NCBI RefSeq assembly: GCF_025567095.1 | Contig: NZ_JAOQJH010000001.1 | Direction: 5' to 3' (one strand) | Source: Anthropogastromicrobium aceti | Lineage (GTDB): Bacteria > Bacillota > Clostridia > Lachnospirales > Lachnospiraceae | Length of the DNA stretch: 64,000 nt | In this document: piece by piece, positions 1 to 9,957 of the stretch | How positions within the stretch are numbered: position 1 is the first letter of the stretch | Layout of the letters: every line of letters begins with the position of its first letter | Program-made: the position numbers and the translations under genes | The notes under the pieces: model-generated | Told to the model about the DNA's origin: nothing | Databases searched by the model: none | The model's input: the letters and a program-made list of their open reading frames with translations, nothing else

Positions 1-57
1 AAATTCATAGAAAAAAAGTAAAATCAATTGTGTATAGCATGAAATATGTGGTAAAAT

Positions 58-200
58 GTAACTATTCAGAGCCATGCAAAATTGCTTTCTGTGAATGCTT
101 GCATTCAGACAGAATAGCAATTTTATATGGCGAGGTAACCACATGAGCAAAATAGAAGCATCGAAGATGCGATTTTGCGAATGGGGTTCTGAATAGTTAC
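58..200 (+). repeat. Structured intergenic repeat, copy 1
   Basis: This 143-nt element is bounded by inverted repeats: positions 58-73 pair with 185-200, with one G-U pair. Inside it, 71-85 (GCCATGCAAAATTGC) pairs with 117-131 around a two-base internal loop. That stem is capped by a hairpin, 87-98 with 101-114. A third hairpin lies at about 137-187 (GCAAAAT pairs with ATTTTGC, AGCATC with GATGC). A second copy with the same fold but different hairpin sequence lies at 41050-41191. The element sits just upstream of the DUF4965 gene. It could be a MITE-like element or a structured RNA; the sequence alone does not decide. Confidence 0.75.
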
Positions 201-248
201 GATAAAATAAAAGAAAGGGAATTAAAATAAAAAAAATGGAGGTTTATT

Positions 249-2192
249 ATGAAGGTTACAAGAGCTGCAAGTATACCGCTTGTTACGCATGATCCATATT
301 TTTCAATCTGGTCATCCAGTGACCATTTATATGATACGGATACTGTTCACTGGACTGGTAAGCGCCAGCAGATTCGAGGATATCTGACTGTGGATAAAAC
401 TGTATATTGTTTTATGGGAGATAAGGAATTTCACCAGATATTACCTCAGATATCATTGGACGTGACAGCTACTGCGACAACATATACATTTGAAAACGAT
501 AAGGTGCGATTATGCTGTCGTTTTACTTCTCCGCTTATTCTGAGTGATCCATTGCTTGTATCAAGACCGTGTACATATATTGATTTTATGGTTGAGAAAA
601 AGAATGCGGATAATGTACAGCTTGATTTTATTGTATCAGCTGATCTCGTGCGCCAAGAAAAGGACGAAGTGGCAGGCTTTGCTGGAACTTTTAAACAGGG
701 ATTTTCCTACGCGTCTATGGGACGTATGCGTCAGCAGCCGCTTGGAAGCAGCGGTGATCATACAACAATTGACTGGGGTTATGTGTATCTTGCAGGCAAT
801 GATAAAAGCACGATTACATATGATGCAGCAAACGAAGCAATTCGCTGTCAGGCAGCAAATTTAAATGGTCAGACTACACTTATTCTGGCATATGATGATC
901 TTGCATCAATCAATTATTTTGGAGAGTGGAGAAAGGCGTACTGGACAACAAAATATAAGACAATTCTGGAAGCAATTTCAGCTGCCTTTGCAGATCAGAA
1001 AAAGGTTTACAAGCAGGCATCAGAAATAGATTGTGAGATAGAAGCGAAGGCGAAAAAGATTGGCGGCGATGAGTATGCATTTTTATGTGTTATGAGCTAT
1101 CGTCATGCGATTGCAGCGCACAAGCTGATTACAGATGAAGATCAGAATTTAATTTTTCTCTCAAAGGAAAATGATTCTAATGGCTGCATTGGAACTGTTG
1201 ATGTAAGTTATCCGTCAGTGCCGTTATTTATGCTCTATAATACAGAATACATCAAGGGAATGTTGCGTCCAATTTTTAGATTTGCAGACTGTGATGTGTG
1301 GACGTATGATTTTGCACCTCATGATGTAGGACGCTATCCATATGCGTGGGGGCAGGTATATGGCCGCTCAGATGAGGAAAATAGGCGTTTTCGCTCAGAC
1401 AATCAATTTGTGTACCCGCCTTACTATATGTATCCGTCAGGAAGTAATGTATATGGTTTGCGTGATCAGATGCCTGTAGAGGAATGTGGAAATATGCTTA
1501 TTATGACGGCAATGGTTTGCCGTATGGAGCAAAATGTTTCATTTGCGCTACCATATATGGAAACATTAAAAAAATGGCGTGAATACCTGATACGTTATGG
1601 TGCAGATCCGGGTGAGCAGCTGTGTACAGATGATTTTGCCGGTCATCTTTCACATAATACAAACCTTTCTGTGAAGGCGATTATGGGAATCGAAGGATAT
1701 GCTCAGATAGCAGCTTTGGCAGGTGAAAAAGATGAGGCAAAGAAGTACCATAAGATAGCTGCAGATATGGCATCAGATTGGGAAAAGCGCGCAAAAGCAG
1801 ACGATCATTATCAGCTTGTATTTGGAGAAGGAAAAAAAGATACCTGGAGTCTAAAGTATAACCTGATTTGGGACAAGCTGTGGAAGAGCGGACTGTTTTT
1901 GGATGAGGTGTATGAAAAGGAGCTTGCTTATTATAAAAAGAAAGCAAATCGATATGGAACACCGCTTGACAGCAGAGCAGCTTATACAAAGAGTGACTGG
2001 ATTCTTTGGTGTGCAGCGATGGACAATACAGCAGCACTTATACAGCCGGTGGCAGCATATTTGAAGGAAACAACGACACGAGTGCCATTTTCAGACTGGT
2101 ATCAGACTGATAGTGGAAGGTATTGCTATTTTATTGCTCGAAGTGTTCAGGGCGGCATTTTTATGCCGATGCTGGCAGAGCAAATTAAATAA
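249..2192 (+). CDS. Glutaminase-like DUF4965/DUF1793 protein
   Basis: This 647-residue protein matches the family annotated as glutaminase A-like (DUF5127, DUF4965 and DUF1793 modules). Characteristic stretches are FAPHDVGRYPYAWGQ and MPVEECGNMLIMTAM in the middle, followed by TDDFAGHLSHNTNLSVKAI. The fungal founder hydrolyses glutamine, but the substrate of bacterial members is largely untested, so the enzymatic role here is open. There is no signal peptide, so it is probably cytoplasmic. The ATG at 249 follows a TGGAGG ribosome-binding site. The next gene starts 17 bases after its stop, so the two are probably co-transcribed. Confidence 0.8.
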   Translation: MKVTRAASIPLVTHDPYFSIWSSSDHLYDTDTVHWTGKRQQIRGYLTVDKTVYCFMGDKEFHQILPQISLDVTATATTYTFENDKVRLCCRFTSPLILSDPLLVSRPCTYIDFMVEKKNADNVQLDFIVSADLVRQEKDEVAGFAGTFKQGFSYASMGRMRQQPLGSSGDHTTIDWGYVYLAGNDKSTITYDAANEAIRCQAANLNGQTTLILAYDDLASINYFGEWRKAYWTTKYKTILEAISAAFADQKKVYKQASEIDCEIEAKAKKIGGDEYAFLCVMSYRHAIAAHKLITDEDQNLIFLSKENDSNGCIGTVDVSYPSVPLFMLYNTEYIKGMLRPIFRFADCDVWTYDFAPHDVGRYPYAWGQVYGRSDEENRRFRSDNQFVYPPYYMYPSGSNVYGLRDQMPVEECGNMLIMTAMVCRMEQNVSFALPYMETLKKWREYLIRYGADPGEQLCTDDFAGHLSHNTNLSVKAIMGIEGYAQIAALAGEKDEAKKYHKIAADMASDWEKRAKADDHYQLVFGEGKKDTWSLKYNLIWDKLWKSGLFLDEVYEKELAYYKKKANRYGTPLDSRAAYTKSDWILWCAAMDNTAALIQPVAAYLKETTTRVPFSDWYQTDSGRYCYFIARSVQGGIFMPMLAEQIK

Positions 2193-2209
2193 ATGGAATA
2201 GGAGACAAC

Positions 2210-3331
2210 ATGGAAAAGGCAAAAGTTTATTTTACTGATTTTAGAACATCAAATGGAGTTGGACTCCCAGAAAAACTAAAAAGATTGTGCCGTAAGGCAG
2301 GTCTTCAGACAATGGATCTTGAAAATAAGTTTGTAGCGATTAAGATGCATTTTGGTGAGCTGGGAAATATTGCATATCTGCGTCCTAATTATGCAAAGGC
2401 AGTAGCAGATCTTGTTAAGGAAGCAGGCGGAAAGCCATTTTTGACAGACTGCAATACTTTGTATCCTGGCTCCAGAAAGAATGCATTGGAGCACTTAGAT
2501 TGTGCGCAGGAAAATGGCTTTAATGAAATAACAACAGGCTGTCATGTTATTATCGGAGATGGTCTTCGCGGTACAGATGATTGTATTGTTCCTGTTGAGG
2601 GCGGTGTATATTGCAAGGAAGCGTACATCGGAAGAGCTGTTATGGATGCAGACGTGTTTATTTCTTTGACACATTTTAAAGGCCATGAATCAACAGGTTT
2701 TGGCGGAGCACTGAAAAATATCGGTATGGGATGCGGAAGCCGTGCAGGAAAGATGCATCAGCACAGTCAGGGAAAGCCAGTTGTAAATGCAGATCTTTGC
2801 AGATGCTGTAAGCGCTGTGCAAAGGAATGTGGATCAGATGCGATTTTCTTTGATACAGGAAAGGCTGTGATTCATGAGGATATTTGTAAGGGATGTGGAC
2901 GCTGTATCGGTGCCTGTTCATTTGATGCAATTCATAATCCAAATGATAATGCAAATGAAATTTTGGGATGCAAGATTGCAGAGTATACAAAAGCAGTTGT
3001 AGATGGTCGTCCTCATTTTCATATAAGCTTGATTTTAGATGTTTCTCCAAACTGTGACTGTCATCCAGAAAATGATGCGGCTATTCTGCCAAATATCGGT
3101 ATGTTTGCATCATTTGATCCGGTAGCGTTAGATCAGGCATGTGCAGATGCATGTCTTAAGGCAGATCCAATGCCAAACTCTCAGCTGTCAGATAATCTTG
3201 CAAAACCAGATTGGCATCATCATCATGATCATTTTATGGATTCCAATCCGAATGTGCGTTGGAAGGAAACGCTGGAACATGCAGAAAAGATTGGACTTGG
3301 AAATAGAGAGTATGAATTAATTAAATTTTAA
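2210..3331 (+). CDS. DUF362 protein with two [4Fe-4S] motifs
   Basis: A 373-residue protein with an N-terminal and central DUF362 domain (about 1-180 and 250-340) interrupted by a ferredoxin-like module. Two CxxCxxCxxxC motifs are visible, at about residues 197-207 and 226-236, enough for two [4Fe-4S] clusters. It is presumably a soluble electron-transfer or redox protein; its partner is unknown. Start codon ATG at 2210 has AGGAG seven bases upstream. It closes a two-gene unit with the DUF4965 gene and is followed at once by a strong terminator. Confidence 0.85.
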   Translation: MEKAKVYFTDFRTSNGVGLPEKLKRLCRKAGLQTMDLENKFVAIKMHFGELGNIAYLRPNYAKAVADLVKEAGGKPFLTDCNTLYPGSRKNALEHLDCAQENGFNEITTGCHVIIGDGLRGTDDCIVPVEGGVYCKEAYIGRAVMDADVFISLTHFKGHESTGFGGALKNIGMGCGSRAGKMHQHSQGKPVVNADLCRCCKRCAKECGSDAIFFDTGKAVIHEDICKGCGRCIGACSFDAIHNPNDNANEILGCKIAEYTKAVVDGRPHFHISLILDVSPNCDCHPENDAAILPNIGMFASFDPVALDQACADACLKADPMPNSQLSDNLAKPDWHHHHDHFMDSNPNVRWKETLEHAEKIGLGNREYELIKF

Positions 3332-3333
3332 AG

Positions 3334-3367
3334 AAAACCGCGGTGATTTCGCTCACCGCGGTTTTTT
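3334..3367 (+). terminator. Rho-independent terminator after DUF362 gene
   Basis: A GC-rich stem (AAAACCGCGGTGA pairing with TCACCGCGGTTTT) with a TTTCGC loop and a T tract begins a few bases after the stop codon. The A-rich left arm means it may also end carB transcription arriving from the other strand. Confidence 0.9.
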
Positions 3368-3389
3368 GAAGAAATTTAGTTTTTATAAT

Positions 3390-6300
3390 TTAGTTCTTAT
3401 CGCAGATCATGCTGTGAATCTCCTGAAGAGATTTTACATCAGAATCAGAATGCTGCTGAACATAGTGGATACCCTTTGCGGTAGCTCTTGCTGCAGCGAT
3501 TGTAGTCATGTAAGGAATCTTGCCCTTGATAGCTGCCTTACGCAGGTAACTGTCATCGTGAGCGCTGTCCTTACCAACTGGTGAGTTAACGATCAGATCA
3601 ATCTTTCCATTAGTGATAAGGTCTAAGATATTTGGACGGCCTTCCTGAAGCTTATTAACACGCTCAGCTGGAATGCCGGCTTCATTAATCAGTCTGCAGG
3701 TGCTTTCTGTCGCCAGAATCTTAAATCCACACTCATGGAAGAGCTTTCCAATCTCAACAACTTCATCCTTGTCCTTGCGGTTTACAGAAATCAGAACAGT
3801 TCCAGAAAGTGGGAGAGATGTCTGAGTAGCTTCCTGTGCCTTGTAGAATGCTTCTCCATAGTAGGTAGAAAGACCAAGTACTTCACCAGTAGAACGCATC
3901 TCCGGTCCGAGCAGAGGGTCAACCTCTGGGAACATGTTGAATGGGAATACAGCTTCCTTAACACCATAGTAAGGAATGCTCTGCTCCTTTAACATTGGAA
4001 CTGGTGATGGACGTCCTGTCAGCTCAGAGGTAATGATATCAGTTGCAATCGGAACCATGCGGATATTACATACCTTAGAAACAAGCGGAACGGTACGAGA
4101 TGCACGTGGATTTGCTTCAAGCACATAAACCTTACCGTTTTCGATTGCATACTGCATGTTCATAAGACCCTTTACATGCATTTCCTCAGCGATCTTTCTG
4201 GTGTATTCCTTAATGGTTTCAACATTTTCAGGTGTAATGTGAACAGAAGGAATGATACATGCGGAGTCACCTGAGTGAATACCAGCAAGCTCAATATGCT
4301 CCATTACAGCAGGAACGAATGCGTGTGTACCATCACTGATTGCATCAGCCTCACACTCAAGTGCATGATTTAAGAAGCGGTCAATCAGAATCGGGCGGTC
4401 TGGTGTTACGCCAACAGCTGCCTTCATATAGCTTGTCAGGTTCTCGTCATCATAAACAACCTCCATACCACGTCCACCAAGAACGTAGGAAGGACGAACC
4501 ATAACAGGATAACCAATTCTTTTTGCGATTGCAAGAGCTTCATCTACAGTAGTAGCCATACCAGACTCTGGCATTGGAATCTCTAACTTGTCCATCATAG
4601 CACGGAACAGGTCGCGGTCCTCAGCAAGATCAATAACTGCAGGAGAGGTTCCCAGAATCTTTACACCATTTTTCTCAAGCTGTGCAGCTAAGTTTAATGG
4701 AGTCTGTCCACCGAACTGAGCGATAACGCCAACCGGCTTTTCCTTCTTGTAGATGCTTAAAACATCTTCAAGTGTTAATGGCTCAAAGTACAGCTTATCA
4801 GATGTATCGTAGTCTGTAGAAACGGTTTCTGGATTACAGTTTACAATAATAGTTTCAAATCCAAGCTTCTTTAAAGCAAGAGATGCATGAACGCAGCAAT
4901 AATCGAACTCAATACCCTGACCAATACGGTTTGGACCACCGCCAAGAATCATAATCTTTGGCTTATCGCTATTTACTGGGTTCTTATCTGGTGCATTATA
5001 GGTAGAGTAGTAGTATGCGCTGTCCTTTGTACCGCTTACATGAATACCTTCCCAAGCTTCTTCAACACCAAGCTCGATGCGGCGGTTGCGAACATCATCT
5101 TCAGATACAGCAAGAAGCTGGCTTAAATATTTATCTGAGAAACCATTCTTCTTTGCAGAGATAAGCTGTGCATCAGATGGAAGCGCACCCTTGCATGCAA
5201 GCAGTGCTTCTTCTTCATCAACAAGCTCCTTCATCTGCTCGATGAAATACTTCTTTACCTTTGTAATCTCAAAGATTTCATCAACAGTGGCACCTTTTCT
5301 AAGTGCTTCATACATGATGAAATGACGTTCACTTGATGGTGTAATTAAGAGCTTTAACAAATCTTCCTTTGTCTTTGCATTGAAGTCCTTTGCAAAGCCA
5401 AGACCATAGCGGCCAATCTCAAGGCTTCGGATTGCCTTCTGGAAAGCTTCTTTGTAAGTCTTTCCGACACTCATAACTTCACCAACAGCGCGCATCTGTG
5501 TGCCAAGCTTATCCTGAACACCCTTAAACTTCTCAAATGCCCAGCGAGCAAACTTGATAACAACGTAGTCACCATCTGGAACATATTTATCAAGTGTGCC
5601 ATACTTTCCGCATTCAATATCCTTTAAGGTCAGTCCAGCTGCCAGCATAGCAGAAACAAGAGCGATCGGGAAACCAGTTGCCTTGGAAGCAAGCGCAGAA
5701 GAACGAGAAGTTCTTGGATTGATCTCAATGACAACGATACGATCACTAACAGGGTCATGAGCGAACTGCACGTTTGTACCACCAATTACACGTACGGAGT
5801 CAACGATGCGGTAAGCCTGCTCCTGAAGACGCGCCTGAAGCTCCTTGGAAATGGTAAGCATTGGAGCAGCACAGAAAGAATCACCTGTATGAACACCAAG
5901 AGGGTCAATATTTTCAATGAAACATACAGTGATCATGTTTCCTTCTTCATCACGAACAACTTCTAACTCAAGCTCTTCCCAACCAAGAATGGACTCTTCA
6001 ACAAGAACCTGGCCTACAAGACTGGCCTGAAGACCTCTCGCACAAACGGTCTTTAACTCTTCCTTGTTGTATACAAGACCGCCGCCGGCACCTCCCATTG
6101 TGTAGGCAGGACGAAGAACAACCGGATAGCCAAGCTTGTCAGCAATTGCGAGTGCCTCATCAACTGAATAGGAAACTTCACTGCGTGCCATTTCAATGCC
6201 GATCTCATTCATTGATTTTTTAAATTCAATACGATCCTCACCACGTTCAATAGCATCAATCTGAACACCGATCACCTGAACGTGATATTTGTCCAGAATG

Positions 6301-6617
6301 CCCTCTTTTGCAAGTTCTGAACAAAGATTCAAACCAGACTGACCGCCAAGATTTGGAAGAAGTGCGTCCGGACGCTCTTTTGCGATAATCTGTTCAAGAC
6401 GATGTACATTGAGCGGTTCAATGTAGGTAACATCGGCAATTTCTGGGTCTGTCATGATGGTTGCCGGGTTGGAGTTAACCAGGACAATTTCATAACCTAA
6501 CTTGCGAAGAGCCTTACAAGCCTGTGTTCCAGAATAGTCAAATTCGCAGGCCTGACCAATAATAATGGGGCCAGATCCGATAATCAAAACTTTGTTGATG
6601 TCTGTTCTCTTTGACAT
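3390..6617 (-). CDS. carB: Carbamoyl-phosphate synthase large subunit
   Basis: This 1075-residue protein makes carbamoyl phosphate from bicarbonate, ammonia and two ATP, for pyrimidine and arginine synthesis. The duplicated synthetase architecture is clear: the first half opens with GSGPIIIGQACEFDYSGTQA and the second with GGGPNRIGQGIEFDYCCVHA, each followed by an ATP-grasp fold. A C-terminal MGS-like regulatory domain follows (around residue 930 onward). The ATG at 6617 is chosen because AAGGAG lies just upstream; an upstream in-frame start at 6650 has no such site. The glutaminase subunit carA is not adjacent, so it must lie elsewhere if present. The arginine genes are about 36 kb away. Confidence 0.97.
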   Translation of the reverse strand: MSKRTDINKVLIIGSGPIIIGQACEFDYSGTQACKALRKLGYEIVLVNSNPATIMTDPEIADVTYIEPLNVHRLEQIIAKERPDALLPNLGGQSGLNLCSELAKEGILDKYHVQVIGVQIDAIERGEDRIEFKKSMNEIGIEMARSEVSYSVDEALAIADKLGYPVVLRPAYTMGGAGGGLVYNKEELKTVCARGLQASLVGQVLVEESILGWEELELEVVRDEEGNMITVCFIENIDPLGVHTGDSFCAAPMLTISKELQARLQEQAYRIVDSVRVIGGTNVQFAHDPVSDRIVVIEINPRTSRSSALASKATGFPIALVSAMLAAGLTLKDIECGKYGTLDKYVPDGDYVVIKFARWAFEKFKGVQDKLGTQMRAVGEVMSVGKTYKEAFQKAIRSLEIGRYGLGFAKDFNAKTKEDLLKLLITPSSERHFIMYEALRKGATVDEIFEITKVKKYFIEQMKELVDEEEALLACKGALPSDAQLISAKKNGFSDKYLSQLLAVSEDDVRNRRIELGVEEAWEGIHVSGTKDSAYYYSTYNAPDKNPVNSDKPKIMILGGGPNRIGQGIEFDYCCVHASLALKKLGFETIIVNCNPETVSTDYDTSDKLYFEPLTLEDVLSIYKKEKPVGVIAQFGGQTPLNLAAQLEKNGVKILGTSPAVIDLAEDRDLFRAMMDKLEIPMPESGMATTVDEALAIAKRIGYPVMVRPSYVLGGRGMEVVYDDENLTSYMKAAVGVTPDRPILIDRFLNHALECEADAISDGTHAFVPAVMEHIELAGIHSGDSACIIPSVHITPENVETIKEYTRKIAEEMHVKGLMNMQYAIENGKVYVLEANPRASRTVPLVSKVCNIRMVPIATDIITSELTGRPSPVPMLKEQSIPYYGVKEAVFPFNMFPEVDPLLGPEMRSTGEVLGLSTYYGEAFYKAQEATQTSLPLSGTVLISVNRKDKDEVVEIGKLFHECGFKILATESTCRLINEAGIPAERVNKLQEGRPNILDLITNGKIDLIVNSPVGKDSAHDDSYLRKAAIKGKIPYMTTIAAARATAKGIHYVQQHSDSDVKSLQEIHSMICDKN

Positions 6618-6730
6618 GATATTCTCCTTTAGTCGTTTTTTGTAGATCAAAGCGGGATAAGAGACTTCTTTAACCTTTCTTATTATAAAGGAAAATTCAA
6701 AAATATGATAGAGGGAAATTCAAAAAAAAG

Positions 6731-8767
6731 TTAAATTTCGTGATTTTCTCTAATTTTTTTCCAACCATCAACAAGATCTGGACCGCCCTCTCGAATAAAT
6801 ACAGGTATTTCATCGATTGGAGCAGTTACATGGAGTGTCTGACCGCCCTCGTAAACTTCACCATTCATGAGCAATGTCCATTTATTGCCAGATGGAAGAT
6901 AAACATCGCGCTCATTCTGATCCTCGTAAAGAATCGGTGCAACGAGGATAGAAGGTCCAAACATATATTGTTCCTTTAATTCCCAGCAAATACCCTGCTC
7001 TGGGAAATCGTAAAACATTGGACGCATAACAGGCTTGCCGTACAGATGAGCTTCCTCCATCAGTTTTCTTGTATATGGACGCATCAGCTCTCTTAAGAAG
7101 ATATAGCGTGTTAAAATAATTTCATTTTCTGCACCATAGCTCCAAATTTCATTGTCACCGCCAGTAAAGAGTGCCGGACGGCCATCTGCGTGAAATACAC
7201 GTCTGTCATCGCAGTCACGATCACCGTGCAGACGCATAACAGGGCAAAATGTTCCCCACTCAAACCAACGAACAAAAAGCTGTTGGAAACGTGGATCTTC
7301 TGGTCGTGCACCTGAAAAACCACCGATATCAGTTGTCCACCACGGAATACCAGCAATTCCCATATTTAATCCTGCACTGACCTGACGACGGAATGTTGGC
7401 CAGTCACTGTGGATATCACCAGACCAAACGAGTGCACCATAGCGCTGGCTGCCAGCCCACGCACAGCGGACAAGATTTACAACTGTTTTTTCACCCTGCT
7501 CCTTCAGACCTTCATAGAAGGTACGGGAAAAATACTGAGGATAAATATTTCCAATCTGGATATCTGGTCCAAGATAGTAGCGATAGTTGTCATAATCATA
7601 GCCAAGATATTCAGGCTCTGCTTCATCCAGCCAGAATACGCGGATACCTTTATCATAATAGTTTTGACGGCATTTATCCCATACATAGCGGCGTGCAGCA
7701 GGATTAGTAGGATCAAAGAAAACACTTTCACCACCAAAACGCATACAAATCTCAACACCGTGCTCTGTTTTAACGAGGAGTCCTTTTTGCTTCATTTCTG
7801 CAAAATTTTCACTTTGTGTGTCAATCTGTGGCCATACAGAAACCATAAGCTCCATGCCCATCTCTTTTAATTCCTTAACCATGGCATCAGGATCTGGGAA
7901 AAATTCTTCTTCAAATCGGAAATCACCCATTTTTGGCCAGTGGAAGAAATCACATACAATCACATCGACTGGGATTTTTTTCTCATGGTACTTTCTGGCA
8001 ACAGAAAGAAGCTGCTCCTGATTCCAATAACGAAGCTTGCACTGCCAAAAGCCAAGTCCATATTCTGGCATCATTGGTGTAGTTCCAACAGCTCGTCCAT
8101 ATGCCTGCTCAATTTCATCAGGGGTATCTCCGGCTGTAATCCAATAATCCATCTGCTTGGTGCTTGCTGCATACCAGTCTGTCACATTTTTTCCAAATGT
8201 AACCTGACCAATAGCTGGGTTATGCCATAAGAAGCCATAGCCAAGACTGGAAAGAACGAAAGGAACACTTGCCTGAGAATTTCTATGTGCAAGTTCAAGT
8301 GTGGTATATTTTAAGTCAAGATCATCCTGCTGATACTGACCCATTCCAAACAGCTTTTCATTTTGAGCAGATGCGAAGGAAACATGCAGGTTGTAAGCAC
8401 CGCCAATAATTCCGTGGAAGCGTCTGCTGTCTTTATTGAGAGCACCGCCGTCGCCTGTTTCTTTAAGCAGCAGCTTTTTGTTCTGGTTGTAGTAGGAAAT
8501 GACACATTTGTGATTCCAGTTGCTTACTTCAATGCGTGCTGTTATTTTTCCGTTTGTAATACTTGCTTCATATTCGGATACTGAAATCGATGTTACAATT
8601 GCTTTATCAGCTTCATTCAGCTCAATAAGTGCATAGTCAGTATCACAGATTGGACCCTGCATAACAGAGCGAACACGCAGACTATTCTTGCCCCAAGGTT
8701 CAATACGTAAAAGTTCTCCATCATTTTCGTAAATAAGAGCATTGCCCTCTTGATGCATAGTATTCAT
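6731..8767 (-). CDS. GH31 glycoside hydrolase (alpha-xylosidase/alpha-glucosidase type)
   Basis: A 678-residue cytoplasmic (no signal peptide) family 31 glycosidase. The catalytic nucleophile is Asp381 in FWLDEAEPE, and the probable acid/base is Asp451 in WSGDIHSDW; both sit in a TIM barrel from about 230 to 550, after an N-terminal beta-sandwich. The overall pattern is closest to YicI-like alpha-xylosidases, but substrate choice cannot be read safely. The ATG at 8767 is preceded by AAAGGTGG. It is transcribed away from an AraC-type gene starting at 8931, which is a likely sugar-responsive regulator of this enzyme. Confidence 0.9.
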   Translation of the reverse strand: MNTMHQEGNALIYENDGELLRIEPWGKNSLRVRSVMQGPICDTDYALIELNEADKAIVTSISVSEYEASITNGKITARIEVSNWNHKCVISYYNQNKKLLLKETGDGGALNKDSRRFHGIIGGAYNLHVSFASAQNEKLFGMGQYQQDDLDLKYTTLELAHRNSQASVPFVLSSLGYGFLWHNPAIGQVTFGKNVTDWYAASTKQMDYWITAGDTPDEIEQAYGRAVGTTPMMPEYGLGFWQCKLRYWNQEQLLSVARKYHEKKIPVDVIVCDFFHWPKMGDFRFEEEFFPDPDAMVKELKEMGMELMVSVWPQIDTQSENFAEMKQKGLLVKTEHGVEICMRFGGESVFFDPTNPAARRYVWDKCRQNYYDKGIRVFWLDEAEPEYLGYDYDNYRYYLGPDIQIGNIYPQYFSRTFYEGLKEQGEKTVVNLVRCAWAGSQRYGALVWSGDIHSDWPTFRRQVSAGLNMGIAGIPWWTTDIGGFSGARPEDPRFQQLFVRWFEWGTFCPVMRLHGDRDCDDRRVFHADGRPALFTGGDNEIWSYGAENEIILTRYIFLRELMRPYTRKLMEEAHLYGKPVMRPMFYDFPEQGICWELKEQYMFGPSILVAPILYEDQNERDVYLPSGNKWTLLMNGEVYEGGQTLHVTAPIDEIPVFIREGGPDLVDGWKKIRENHEI

Positions 8768-8878
8768 AAATCCACCTTTCTGTCAATTATCATCTGGTAT
8801 TGACATCATTTGATAGCTTTATCATACAAAAAATAAAAAAGAAATACTTGAAAAATGGTATCAAAAAGTAGCACTATA

Positions 8879-8907
8879 TTGCGCATTTTTTTAAAATGTG
8901 TTACGAT
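8879..8907 (+). promoter_or_regulatory. Promoter of AraC-type gene
   Basis: TTGCGC, 17-bp spacer, TACGAT, ending 23 bases before the AraC start codon. The upstream divergent region also contains TGATA at 8811-8815 and TATCA at 8820-8824, a possible operator half-site pair. Confidence 0.5.
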
Positions 8908-8930
8908 ATAGAAAAGAAAGGGGCGTGAAA

Positions 8931-9869
8931 ATGAGTACACAGAAAAAAGATCAATATAGAGAAACAGTACCTCACAAATCTCATTTTGTTCCAGTGTCTG
9001 TTCATACAACAAAAATAGAAATTCCTACAGAAACAGATGGTGTAGCAGCGCTGCCAGAAAAAAACTTCCCAGCACTTTATCTTCACTGGCATCCAGAACT
9101 GGAGTTTTTCTATGTGGAGGAAGGAGAAGTAGAGTTTTTTATTGAAAATCATGCATTTCTTTTAAAGAAAGGAGATGGTATTTTCGTGCCTCCAAAGCTT
9201 ATGCATTGGGCAAGAACTAAAGGGAATGTTTTATTTCATGCCGCAGTAGCTGATCCGCTATGGCTTATTTCACCGCATAACTCAGAATGCTTTCAAAAAT
9301 ATATGTATCCTGTTTGCAGTGGATCATGGAAGTATGCCGTAACATTTACGTCAGAAAAAAATTGGCATAAGGAAATATTAACGCAGCTGAAATTTATATT
9401 TTCTATGGATGAGGAGAAAATTGCAGCAAAGGAACTTTTGATTCAGGGAACGTTTTTAATGATCTGGCAAAAATTGTATGATCATCATTTAAAGTCATTT
9501 TATCCAGATGCAAAAAAAAGAAGGCCGCAGCTTGAATATCTGCAAAAATCAGTGTCATATATTGAGACACATTACATGGAAGATTTAACGCTTGAAGAAC
9601 TTGCCAGTCTGGTTCATCTAAGCAGAGGTCAATTTTGCAGATTGTTTCAGGCATGGACAGGAATGACACCATTTTGTTATCTAAACAGATGCAGAGTGTT
9701 AAACAGCAGCCAGATGCTTGCCAGATCTTCCAAAAAAATCAGTGAGGTAGCGTCATTATGTGGCTTTAACAGTATAAGTTATTTTAACCGCACATTTCTA
9801 AAAATAACGGGAATGACTCCATCTTCGTATCGTAAGGAAATGGCTCTTATACAAAATCATGAAATATAA
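8931..9869 (+). CDS. AraC-family regulator with cupin-type sensor
   Basis: A 312-residue transcription factor. The N-terminal half looks like an AraC-type cupin sensor (LHWHPELEFFYVEEGEVEF). The C-terminal ~100 residues carry two helix-turn-helix motifs typical of AraC/XylS proteins (LTLEELASLVHLSRGQFCRLF, then ISEVASLCGFNSISYFNRTF). The ATG at 8931 is preferred over an in-frame upstream start at 8898 because AAAGGGGCG precedes it. It diverges from the GH31 gene, so it probably controls that gene in response to a sugar. The inducer is unknown. Confidence 0.92.
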   Translation: MSTQKKDQYRETVPHKSHFVPVSVHTTKIEIPTETDGVAALPEKNFPALYLHWHPELEFFYVEEGEVEFFIENHAFLLKKGDGIFVPPKLMHWARTKGNVLFHAAVADPLWLISPHNSECFQKYMYPVCSGSWKYAVTFTSEKNWHKEILTQLKFIFSMDEEKIAAKELLIQGTFLMIWQKLYDHHLKSFYPDAKKRRPQLEYLQKSVSYIETHYMEDLTLEELASLVHLSRGQFCRLFQAWTGMTPFCYLNRCRVLNSSQMLARSSKKISEVASLCGFNSISYFNRTFLKITGMTPSSYRKEMALIQNHEI

Positions 9870-9957
9870 TTGTAAGAAAATAGTCTGGATTTATAGAAAT
9901 AGAAATAGTATAATATATATAGAAGTATAAGAAAAACTGAAAAAGGAGGGTTTTGTT

